This document shows, piece by piece, positions 1 to 12,000 of a stretch of 64,000 nt of DNA (its first letter is position 1; the number at the start of each line of letters is the position of its first letter). Where the stretch lies: NCBI GenBank assembly GCA_903813345.2, contig CAIIXF020000005.1:38631375-38695374 (forward strand). The letters run 5' to 3'. The position numbers were made by a program, and so were the translations under genes. The notes below the pieces were generated by a model. The model saw nothing but the letters and a program-made list of their open reading frames with translations. It searched no databases and was not told the origin of the DNA. Origin of the DNA: Owenia fusiformis. Lineage: Eukaryota > Annelida > Polychaeta > Sabellida > Oweniidae.

Positions 1-89
1 CATATGTACATGTATTATAGTTTTCAAAAGTCTTGAGAGAGACCAAAATAAAACTTTCCAAGTCGTTAAAACAAGCATGCTGCATTTAG

Positions 90-570
90 AAATCAATGGT
101 ATAGGACATCAACTAACCAATAGTATGGGGCATCAAGTGATTAATGGTATGGGACATCAAGTGATCAACAGTATGGAACATCAAGTGATCAACAGTACTG
201 GATATCAAGTAATCAACAGTCTTGGACAATCAATAATCAATAGTAATTAATAAGTATTAGGGAATAAAATAATTAACAGTGTGGGAAATCAAGTGATCAA
301 TGGTATGGGGTAGTAAGTGTTAAATAGTATGGGACATCAAATGATCAATAGTATGGGACATCAAGTGATCAACAGTATGGGACGTCAAGTGATCAATAGT
401 ATATCAAAGGAATCAACAGTGTGGGACATCAAGTGATCAATAGTGTGGACATCAAGTGGTCAATAGTATGGTATACATGTATCAAATGATCAATAGTATG
501 GGACATCAAGTGATCATTAGTATGGGTCATCAATGATAAACTTTTACAGTATGGGGCATCAAGGGAGGTG
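90..570. repeat. 24-bp minisatellite
   Basis: Roughly 19 imperfect head-to-tail copies of a 24-base unit built around the words GGACATCAAGTGATCAATAG and TATG. Units vary at single bases, for example GATCAACAG for GATCAATAG. It lies downstream of IPO9 exon 1 on the gene's strand, so probably in IPO9 intron 1. No splice-site motif is visible inside the unit, unlike the arrays in EARS2 and the ZZ/EF-hand gene. Copy number is an eye count. Confidence 0.85.
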
Positions 571-1392
571 AGACTGCAAGTAGTCAAAGTGATTATCCGA
601 TGATAATAGATTGGGGCACCTGTAATTACTGAATTATGCATTGGTAATTGTCAAATAATCATACCAACCACATCGATCCACGTGCTTGATCGCGAGAACA
701 ACAACAAACTAATCACGTGACAATAACAATCTTTTAATCTGTGTCTAATAAGTCCAAATTCAACGGACATCGTATGAAGAAGTTTTCAATAGCATATTTG
801 ATTTCATAAATATACATTTATTTGAAGTAACAACCATAATTGAACACAGATTAACCAAAATTAACGATTTTATTTTTGCGCAAGACACGCGACCCCGGAA
901 GATAAATATGGCCGCCATCTTGCATGAGAATCGGAAGATAACACCAGCCACTTTAAAAGTTGAATTTCTACATTTGCGCATATATATATCAGTGTAAGTT
1001 TTAATTTTTTACGATCTCAAGACTTTAAACTTTACAAATAACTGCTTAATCAAAGCGACCAAAAATTATTGAGGGTATAATTAAATGATTTAAACTTTAC
1101 CTCGTGAAGTTCGTCCTCGCCAAAAACGATATTCTTCTATTCTTAAGAATGCGCGAAGACTTCATTCAATTATTAAACAGATTTTATAAAGAAATAACAG
1201 CAATTCGACTTTTAACATAGTTAAAATGAGCGACCAAAATTGCATATAAAAGCGGGGTCAATTTTTTAGTGAATAAAATTTCCCGCGAAAACGCGCCATC
1301 TATTCGTTGTCCATTGCTAATAATATGAGTGAATGTGATCACCGTGAAAAGTTCATAAAAAGTTTCATGAGAAAGTTTGACACGCATATTAC

Positions 1393-1525
1393 CTTCTGTC
1401 ACCTCGAGTGCTTTGATTTGATGTTCACCATTCTGTCTGACGTCCTGTTGAGGACTTAAAATTGCACTAAGAGACTCAAACAGCGCTTCTTTGAGAGACA
1501 AATTTAAATCCCCGTCTCCCGCCAT
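1393..1525 (-). CDS. IPO9: Importin-9, first coding exon (partial gene)
   Basis: Importin-9 is a karyopherin-beta nuclear import receptor that carries histones, ribosomal proteins and other cargo. The exon encodes 44 codons plus one base. After a short MAGDGDLN start it reads LKEALFESLSAILSPQQDVR and then HQIKALEVTE, the N-terminal helix of importin-9, in which the family has a closely matching LKEAL...ILSP..VR...QIK.LEVTE pattern. The ATG at 1525 is chosen because the family similarity begins just after it; an upstream in-frame Met at 1561 would add 12 unconserved residues. The exon ends at GAAG with a GTAATA donor at 1392-1391. The remaining exons lie beyond the left edge: I found none in 1-1392. 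RPN1 starts 1.5 kb away on the opposite strand, so the two genes are head to head. Confidence 0.85.
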
Positions 1526-3050
1526 CTTCAATTTCAAAATGGCGCAATATGCAAGTGCCATCTATATTAGATCAGTATCACGACGACCTATCACATTTAT
1601 TTTGATTCTCTTCACAAAGCCCCAGTCCACACTGGACATTCATGGCTGTGTACAATTCAAACCTGTTATGGAATTGACAAGAAAGTATACCACTGGCGGA
1701 TCCAGGAGGGCCACGGGGACACACATTTTTGTATAGCCTCAATTAGTGGGCCTTTTTGGGCATTGGCCTTTTTGGGCCTTATCTTCTAATTTAATGCCAT
1801 AAGCGCAGACTTCTGAATGGGCTGTACCACCTCCCCCTTGGATGGGCCTCAATAAGTGGGCCTCATTGGCCATTACTTGGCCTATTTGGCCATTACTTGG
1901 TCTTTAAGGACCTTACTTTTTAATTTAATGCCAAATTATCAAAGAATCAGCCTTAAATTTTCAAAATTTGGGCCCAAATTTTGGTATTGGGGGCCCAAGA
2001 ATTTTTTGCAGAGCGCATGATCTAATAAACTAGTGCTATTGTATATAATAATTGTTGAATGCAGATAGATGCTTGCCTTTTGATACATTTATTGACCTCA
2101 AAACTGTTTTTAATGTCCCCCATAAAGATTTGAGTCTGAAAGCTGTACCTTGTATGGATAATTTTGAGGTTATGAGACTTAAATGTTGGTTGAGAGTAGA
2201 CTGGTTGGCTCTGTGGCCTAACAGATAAAACATTTAACTTCTAATACCAAGGACTTGGGTTCAAATCCAGACTCTGGTATAGATATCTGACTAAGTATGA
2301 GGTAATTACTATGGTACATGTACCACTGACTTGATAAAAAGGCTTTTGCCAGGATGAAAATACCAGGTCCTTTTGTCAGATGAATACAGTAAACTGATTC
2401 TACCTAATGATATATAGCATGTTAAAAGTTAGGATGGGGAAATTCAACCCCTGAAAGATGGGGAAAGTTAACCCCTAAAAGTAAATATAGAACTCTCTGA
2501 TGATGATGAGTTATCAATTTAAATTTATTCTTCAACAATCAACATGTATTGCAATTAGGATGGAGAAAGGTTTGCTCAATTCAGGAAGGTGGATGGAAAA
2601 TCTCACCTTGATGTAAAATGTAAAATGTAAACCTTTCAGATTCTCTGTGCCACTATATAAATGTATTTTAGCATGACATATGATTTTTTAGTATTTATCT
2701 TGTTAACACTGTTACATGTTTTAAAATTTTATGTTTTAAAATTTTATTTTAAAGATTTCTATGTCTATATGTCGGTCAATAGCGCCTGCGCTAATGTTTA
2801 TTGTACAAAAATTATCCGACTTGAAATAAATATTGATATGATATATGACCTTGTAGCAACGAAAAAACAATGAACTGTGAATCTGTAAATGGTTGAATGG
2901 TTTTGAAAAGTGAATTCAAAATTTAAACTCGCGTCGTGTATGCCAGCTCAAGAATTATCAAATCGAGGCTACTTGTTCGGCCATTGATGTTTATGTCGCC
3001 GGTTTTTTACAGTTCCAATACTATCTAGGCTCATCCTGCAAAACTACACA
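1526..3050. other. Divergent intergenic region between IPO9 and RPN1
   Basis: 1.5 kb separates the two divergent start codons and must hold both promoters. I see no clear TATA box at a useful distance from either ATG. The middle holds degenerate repeats (GGCCTTTTTGGGC words near 1750-1900) and a tRNA-derived SINE head at 2207-2277. No coding exon is convincing. Confidence 0.6.
2207..2277 (+). repeat. tRNA-Arg-like SINE head
   Basis: The stretch starts GGCTCTGTGGCCTAACAGAT, has CTTCTAA as an anticodon-loop-like heptamer (TCT, arginine), and a good pol III B box GGTTCAAATCC at 2258-2268. The 3' acceptor strand does not pair with the 5' strand, so it is not a working tRNA gene. The best reading is the tRNA-derived head of a SINE or a decayed tRNA pseudogene. 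The SINE tail is not delimited. Confidence 0.5.
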
Positions 3051-6000
3051 ATGCATGCTTTGCATTTTGCTTTGATAGTGCTGTCGACGCTTTTATCTTC
3101 ATATCATGGAGCTTTACAAGACAAAATAGAAGATGGATTAGTAAATAGCAAGGTTACAAGAACCGTGGATCTCACAAATCATCTTCCAAAAGTTACATCT
3201 CAAATCACTTTAGAAAACACAGGGAAAAATAGCGTTAGGTCATTCGTGTTTGCAGTTGATCCATATTTGAAGGACAAATTGTCTTTCATCGGAGCACAGG
3301 TTAGTCCTCGAATAAACATGATAAACAAAACTTCTATCAGATTTTTTTTCAAAAATCTTGACACATCATCAACCGGAAGTAGGCTAGATCCACAGTTTCT
3401 GATAATGTTAGGCCGGTAATCCATGTGACGATTCAAATGACATTTTAGCCTCCCTTCCCATGTGATCACATCTGTGTAACGACAAGATGACATAGGCCAG
3501 AGAAAGAAATGATGACATCTTTTATCTTGGATCAGTTTTGACTTTGTTCAGTCTGCACTGATGTGTTTTTTGTGGCGACTCGATAGCTTTCAGAGTTCAG
3601 ACACTTAGTTTTGATACATGTTCTACTCAATCACATATGTTTGACAAAACATCGCATGTTTTTATCAATGTGCTGCATAGTGCCTTACGGTAATGCCGGG
3701 TTGTCGGCAGCGGCAGTAGATACTCTCAATTGCCGGTAATAAAATCCATTGCCGATAATCGCCATGCTGCTGCAACATGATGATTGGCATTGCGATCCAT
3801 TGTCAAATTTACGAAACAATGTTCGTTTAAGAATATTTTATCAATCATGTATATTTCAATCTCCACATTAGAAGAGCTAATCTGTCAATCAACTGCAAAG
3901 GATTCGTAAAAGGCGGGAGGATAAGCAAAACCCCACCCACTTCTGTCAATCATCTCCCATGCCGCAAGATTAACAAATCACGTGACGTGATATTTCGGTG
4001 AAGTGTGACGGAGTGATTTTCATGTTGTATTTTATAATTAATATCTTATACTTTTACTTTGTTTTTACTTTGTAAATTAATTAATGGAAACATGATACAA
4101 AAAGCATTTAGATAAACCCGGGTCATGTAGTACACCTGGGATATCTCTGGTCAGTTTCTCACATTAAATATGCAATCATTACAATTGTTCAGAGCATCTT
4201 CAGACTTACAAATGTTTCTTTAATTTACATTTAATTTACATTTCTATATCTTGGATTCTAATTAGGATTTGAAGCAGTCTTCCTATTGTTAAACTTTTTA
4301 CATAACAGATTTGAAGTGATCATGTGATGTCTGGTTTTGAAGAAGATACTATATGCCATGTGAGAGATTTGGGTCACTTTCGGCCTAGACTTCAAAAAGA
4401 CATAACTAGATTTAGCAGTAGATTAGAAGTGAAAACAAGTGAAATATATAAAAGATAGAAATTAAAACATCACACTATTGTGTACATTTAATATAAAGAA
4501 AGCCCCGTCATATTTTGGTGGAGCTGCCTGAGGTTTAACAACAATGGATTTATCAATATTGGACAAATTCCATGGAAAGTCAGAAGAAAACGTTATTATT
4601 TGGTTAAACACTATTGACACATTCGCAAATTTAAAGAACTGGAACCAACAAAGAAAATGTAGTTTAATCCCACTTTTAGTCAAAGGAGAAGCAGCAAAAT
4701 ACTTTGAACAATTAGAGGAAAATACAAAGAACGACTGGGAGGAATTGACGGAAGCACTTAAAGAAAGGTTCCCACCCAAACAATCGGAAAGATGGGAGTT
4801 GTTGGATAAATTGGATACTCTCAAACAAAATGATATGTCTGTGGATGAATTCCACAGCAAGCTCATGTATTATACCAGCAGACTAAAAAAGGATGCTGAG
4901 GATGTTAAAGAACTCTTTGTCCAAGGATTGAATACATCTACAAAGAACTTTGTAAGGCTCAAAGAACCTGAAAATTTAGAACAAGCTGTTAAGTTTGCAA
5001 GGATTCACAGCAACATGCCTCAAGATTCAGCACCAGAGATGTTAGCAGCCTCGATTAAAATTCTCACGGATAAAGTCGATAAGCTATCTGTTGCTGCAGT
5101 CACAGTCGATGCCATGGGTCAACGCTATGCAAACAATAACCAGTTTCCAGTGCAACAAAGTGCCCAAAGACAGCAGAACCAGTATCAACCGCAGAATCAG
5201 TACCAACCGCAAAAGCAGTATCAACCGCAGAATCCGTTTCAACAACAGAACCAATTTCCTGGGAATCAACAGTTTACGCAACAACAGAAACGGTATCCCC
5301 AACATGACCAACAATTTATGCAGCAAAATCCACCAAGCAGAAACCAGTGTGAGAGGTGCGGTAAGTCAAACCACCTTTCATTAAATTGTTATGCTAGGTT
5401 TAAGCAGTGCTTTCAGTGTGGTCGCGGGGGGCATTATTCGTATATGTGTCGAAACGTTGCTAAATGAGGACTCGCGCCTGTTCCTCATAGGGATGGGCAC
5501 CTTGAAACTAAAGTTGACAATCAAAAGTTTAAAAAAGTGAAAAGTGATAGTGGCAAGGTGGCCATCCCTGCAGTTCAATCAGTCAAGGTTAATTTGCAAA
5601 GATCAGTTTCAAACATAATTATTCATACAAACATAGTTGACAATAATATCAAAGCCTTGGTAGATACTGGTGCAGAACAATCCTGTATGAGATTAGCACT
5701 CTATGAAAAATTGAACTTGCACAAGAAATGTCCTATCAGTCCAACTAATATTGAGTTATATGGGGCTGGGGGAGAAACTCACAAGCTAGAAGTACTGGGT
5801 GTGGCAAATGTTCCTCTAAAATTTGAAGAATTTGAGTACGTTCAACCAATGCATATCCTCAAAAGTGCAAATCATGATGTAATTTTAGGTGAGGACTTTT
5901 TCTCACAAAGTAAAGCACTCATAGACTTCACACAAAAAGTTGTCATTTTACAACAGGGAGATCCTACTAAACATAGTACATATACTACTAATGAACCGAG

Positions 6001-9000
6001 ACTAACAGCATGTGTAAATAATGTAGCTATTGGTAGTGAAGTACAAACATCAGGTATCAATCTAGAGAAATGTAAATTACCAGAGGGGGAAAAGACAAAA
6101 TTGGTAACTTTCATCGATAAAAATAAAGATGTCTTTTCTCAAAACATGAACGAGTTAGGCTGTGCAAATAGTACATATGAGCATGTTATAAGAACAAAAT
6201 CAGATAAGCCAGTCCAGCAAAGATTCTATAGGTATTCTCAAGAACAGAAAAATGAAATTGACAAACAATGTGACCAAATGTTAGAATATGGCATAATTGA
6301 ACATTCTGTGTCAGAATATGCTAGCCCTGTTGTGTTAGTGAAAAAGAAGTCAAATGAGTACAGGTTAGCAATAGACTACAGAAGGCTCAATAAAAACACA
6401 GAAGCAATTCATTACCCTCTTCCACAATTAAATGACATTATAGATTGCATAGCGCATTCAAAAGCAACAATATTTTCAGTTTTGGACATGCATAGTGGGT
6501 TTTGGCAATTACCTCTTAGTGAAAGCTCAAAGCATAAAACAGCATTTGTAACCCACAAGGGCAAATTTCAGTTCAACAGAATGCCTTTTGGCCTCAAAAA
6601 TGCACCAATGTCATTTCAGAGGGTCATGAATGATGTTTTGAAAGGTCTTACATGGGACTTTGTGTTGGTTTACTGTGATGACATAATTGTTTTTAGTAAA
6701 GACATGAAAGAGCATTTAAACCATTTAGACCAGGTATTCACAAGACTTAGAAAAGCAAATTTGAAGCTTAAACCCTCAAAATGTAAACTAGCACTGGAAA
6801 AGGTTGTTTATTTGGGTTTTGTCTTCACCAAAGAAGGTATAACAGTAGACAATGAAAAGATCAAGGCAATTCTATCATACCCACAACCTACAAATGTCAC
6901 AGAGGTAAGGGCATATTTGGGACTTTGTAACTTTTACCGCAGATTTGTTAAGGGTTTTAGTAACATAGTAGCCCCACTAAACAATCTTATGCGAAAAAAT
7001 GTCGAGTTTGTTTGGGATGAACAATGTGAAAATGCATTTCAAGAATCAAAAATTATGTTGACTACAGAACCAGTGTTAGTATATCCTGACTTACAAAAGC
7101 CATTCATTATATCATGTGACGCTTCAGGTACAGCTATTGGTTACATATTAGGTCAAATAGACGAACAAGGGAGAGAGAGAGCAGTTAGCTATGGAGGTAG
7201 GTCACTCTCAACAGGAGAGAGAAAGTGGTCCATTACTGAGAGAGAATGCCTTGCTTTAATTGAAGCAATCAATGAATACCACATATACATAGCAAATGCA
7301 CATTTTATAGTTTACACTGATCACATCTCATTAAAGTACCTGCAATCAATTAAAGATCATACAGGTAGGCTAGGTAGGTGGTCAATCAAACTTCAAGCAT
7401 ATGATTTCACCATTGAGTTCAGGTGTGGCAAATCAAACTCAAATGCAGATGCATTAAGCCGGAGACCATATGAAGTAAATGAATGTAAACAAATGTGTCA
7501 ACAAACCACAACAATACAAACAGAGGACTCAGGTATTACACAAGACAACTGCACTGATGAATGGGTAGCTTATAGTATTCCAAGCCCTACTACAATGCAA
7601 ACAGGTAATATAGGGTCAGAAGGTCAAAATGTTAAGTGTCCAATAAGTGAATCAAAACAACAAACAGGTATGTGTAGTGACCTAAGTGCCCTAAGTTCAA
7701 TATGTGAAATTACTCAATCATCAAATGAGGTGTTTCAAAATAAACAAAGACAAGATCCCCAACTGCAAATGTACATAAAGTATTTAGAGCAAGATGAGTT
7801 ACCAGACAAAGAGAACTTAGCAAGAAAGGTAATACTTGAAAGTCAGGATTTTCTTATCAAAGATGGTATTCTATATCATATGTATTATCCAAGGGGAAAA
7901 GGTCATAAATCAGACAGAGTTGTAATACAATTAGCAATACCACAACAATTGAGAGAGGATGTTCTACAGTGTTATCATGACTCCTTAATGGGAGGGCATC
8001 AAGGTCAAGATAGGACATACAACACAATCAGGTACAAATATTACTGGCCAAAAATGTATTCTGACATAGAGAAATATGTAAAATCATGTGAAATTTGTCA
8101 ACAATCAAAAAGGTATCATGGCCAGAGAGCACCCTTACAACCATTACAAACAGGAAGTCTATTCAGTCGTGTCCACATGGATATACTAGGACCTATACAC
8201 AAGGTAAATGGATTTCAGTACATTCTTTTGATTGTAGACTCATTTTCGAAGTGGCCAGAAGCGGTAGCCTTGAAATCTATAGAGGCAATAGAGGTAGCCA
8301 GGGTATTGTTTACAGAATTCATATGTAGATATGGTTCCATGAAGACTTTAATTACAGATAGAGGCCAGAATTTCATGTCAAAAGTTATTCAAGAATTGTG
8401 TAGAATGTTTGGTATTGAACACAGGGCAACCTCAAGTTATCACCCTGAGACCAATTCAAGCTGCGAAAGGATGAACAGTACAATCAATCAAGCATTTAGG
8501 TGTTTTGTTGATAAACAACAATCTAATTGGCCACAACTTCTACCAGGTATTTTAGCCTCTTATAGGTTTTCACCAGCAACTGAGTCAACTGGGTATTCCC
8601 CTTACTATTTGTTGTATGGTAAGGAACCCCTTATGCCACTAGATACTATGGTACCAGTAAGTATGGGACAAAGTACAGTCACAGACAGACTACAAGATAT
8701 ACAAACTAACTTAGAGGTAGCAAGGGATATAGCTAAAGAGAATCAAGAAGCTGCAAAGATAAAGACTAAAACCCAACATGATAAAAAGGCGAAACTACCA
8801 CAGTTCAAGGTAGGTGATAGAGTATGGTTACATGTGCCTAAAACTCCAACAGGTCTAACACCTAAACATTGTAGAAAATATCATGGTCCATATTACATTG
8901 TAAGGGCTAATGCTAACATGACATACAAACTAATAAGGTGTAGTGATGATCGTTTATTGAGGTCTTTGGTACATGCAAATAGATTGAAGCCTTATGTAGA

Positions 9001-12000
9001 TCCAGAGACAAGACCAACAAATACACCAAGAGTTCAACAGGGACAGGTATTACAGGATGACAATCATATTGATCAAGGTAGTAGTAGTATTAGTGATAGT
9101 AGTAGTGAAAGTGATCAGCAGCCACCTCAGGTACAAGAAGTTGAGCGACTCTTGGCATGTGGTAAACACAATGGAAAAAAGTGTTATAAGGTGAAGTGGC
9201 GTAATGAGAAAAAGAGTACATGGGAGTATGAAGAAAATATTCCAAGAAATTTAATAAGGGAATACCATATCACCAAAACAAACACTGGTAAAGTAAGGAA
9301 AAGGAAAACTAGATAAGAAAGCAAATCGATACATCATGCATGCATTTAAGTCCCATATTAGTTAGTTGTTTGAGTAAGTACATGTAGGCATTATATGATG
9401 TATGATATGGTATTGTAAAGAAACTATAGCAGTTTATTGTTTGATATATTCTATGGTACAAGTATACAGCACAGGTGAGGTATAAGAGATGATGCTATTA
9501 AATTAAGGTAAGGGTATCAGGTGTAAATGTAAAGATAAAAGAGTATTAAGTGAGAAATAATAAAGTAAATGCAATGTAATAAAGCAAGTGAAATGATAAT
9601 AAAGCAAGTGAAAAATAAAGAGAATATCTGGTTCCAATCAAGAGGATTAAAACACAGGTCTATTTAATGTACAAGTAGATCTGCGGATCCCAGGAAGATC
9701 AAACCTTAAAGAAAAGGTTAACCTAGGACAGCGTGCGACCTAGTCTGAGTTATTTTATGGCTAAAACCCCACATTACAAATGCAGTAATAAGACGTTGTT
9801 ATCTGTGTATGTAATTGTGTAGCCAGTGTCTTAACGTCTAATTAAAGGGGCAGGTAGTGGCTCACGAATGCGGCAACCCCACCTTGCTGTCATTTATACA
9901 GTAAGGTAAGTCCAAGTTCTGACATAAGCACGTAGTACATATAGTGTGTAGAAGTGTTAGTTAGAATAACATATGTAGTTCAAGTGAAAGTAAAACAAAT
10001 GTAGTCCAAGTGAAAGTGAAAGAAATGTAGTTCAAGTGAAATCCTAAGGAAAAAGGATAAAATATAGGGAGCCAAAATAAAAGTGTCAATATTGCATGGC
10101 CAACCCTGCTAATATTTTTAGATGTCTTAACCTGTAAACTAATAAAGTGTTAGGATTATTTACTAATATTTAGTATAGTGCCTTCTGGTAAATATAGTTA
10201 CTGGGTGCAAACTACTTCCTGGGAGCTAGACACTAATTGGGACCAGTTAATTTGAGAATGACAACTTATAATAATCTTAATTGTTCAAAATATAAAATTA
10301 ATTAATCCTAAATTAAATATCTATGTACAACTTAAATTGAATACATGGACTGCTACAGTCAGTTTACATTGTTTAAGAAGTTCAATTGCAAGGGATTATT
10401 TGCCTTACTTCTCTTATACTTCATCAATGTGAGTTTCTCATTATTATTTAAATGTGCCAGACAAAGGTCATATACCAAAGCATTATGGTACAGATAAAGT
10501 TTGCACAAACAATTATGATGTGCATCATTAACAGTGTTTATAAACAAAACTTAGTAGAAAGGTAGGATTTAGTGCAAGTTACTTTTAACTAGATATGGTT
10601 ATAATAGGCCATAAAAGATTTTTTTTCTCCTTTACATATGATTGTAATTTTTAACTCAAGAAAATACAGGATTGGATTGTGCCAAGTTGAAGTTTTTACT
10701 GGCAACAGAATCATCACGTGAAATTCTGTGCTGGTGCATAATGAGTGATCAATTACCTTTGTTGGTTGTTAATTACAGTTTGGGTATTTTCACAAAGAAA
10801 TTGTCCTATTTATAATTGTTTTATTGAGTTTAATAATTATTATGGTAGTTTATGATGATTTTAGTTAGATAAACAGTATGTAAATTGTAAAGTAGAGTAT
10901 ACAAATAGGTGTTTAAAAATATATATATATATATGCGACCACTCTGAACACTAAATTGCTTAAAATAAGAATTGCTAGCAGACAATTTGAAAGTTGGTAG
11001 ACTTATGGCCTCAAAAATTTATGGAGGAGTTATTAATCTTCTAATATGATGAATTTCTTGATTAATGAAAATGATGCTGAATTATATTAACTCTGATAGT
11101 GCAACAATTAATATTATAAACAATGTGACTTTACTTCAGGAAGGAAGGACAATATGACACTCCTCATCTCCAGGTGATGACATCAACATTGGACGATGAC
11201 ATCAACGTTGGACGTTGATATAACATTTTACGTATTTTATACTTTGATAGAATTTAACATTACAGGTTATATATTTTTAACTTGGACTAATTAAACGGAG
11301 TGATTTTCATTTAGAATGCGGGACGCATTCTTTGGAGGAGAAGCAAATGTGACGGAGTGATTTTCATGTTGTATTTTATAATTAATATCTTATACTTTTA
11401 CTTTGTTTTTACTTTGTAAATTAATTAATGGAAACATGATACAAAAAGCATTTAGATAAACCCGGGTCATGTAGTACACCTGGGATATCTCTGGTCAGTT
11501 TCTCACATTAAATATGCAATCATTACAATTGTTCAGAGCATCTTCAGACTTACAAATGTTTCTTTAATTTACATTTAATTTACATTTCTATATCTTGGAT
11601 TCTAATTAGGATTTGAAGCAGTCTTCCTATTGTTAAACTTTTTACATAACAGATTTGAAGTGATCATGTGATGTCTGGTTTTGAAGAAGATACTATATGC
11701 CATGTGAGAGATTTGGGTCACTTTCGGCCTAGACTTCAAAAAGACATAACTAGATTTAGCAGTAGATTAGAAGTGAAAACAAGTGAAATATATAAAAGAT
11801 AGAAATTAAAACATCACACTATTGTGTACATTTAATATAAAGAAAGCCCGGTCATAGAAGTAAAAACAAAAACAAATAGTTTGATCAATTTTGATCGAAT
11901 TCACTCTATATTATCATTCAAAGACTTCCTAACAATACACAATCACACACGAGATACACGATGATACAATATATCCACTGTAGTTGATGTGAGCGGGAAA

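Larger units (their letters stand above)
4004..11856 (+). mobile_element. Full-length Ty3/Gypsy LTR retrotransposon with chromodomain integrase
   Basis: A 7.85-kb element with two ~509-bp LTRs, a gag frame with two zinc knuckles, and a pol frame ordered protease, reverse transcriptase, RNase H, integrase, chromodomain. This is the Ty3/Gypsy order, and the chromodomain points to chromoviruses or a convergent lineage. The LTRs differ, as I read them, at a single base near their 3' ends (C at 4506, G at 11850), so insertion is recent. Four-base flanks GAAG occur at 4000-4003 and 11857-11860. No envelope-like frame is present. It is inserted in the same orientation as RPN1, in intron 1, inside an older hAT element. 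Confidence 0.95.

Noticed and set aside
1-1392. IPO9 exon 2
   Set aside because: I looked on the minus strand for the next conserved importin-9 block after LEVTE and found none. It must lie beyond the left edge.
2207-2277. Functional tRNA-Arg gene
   Set aside because: The B box is good but the acceptor strands do not pair, and the T stem is weak. It is called a SINE head instead.
9317-11347. An envelope gene downstream of pol
   Set aside because: There is no open frame of useful length, signal peptide or membrane span in the interval.
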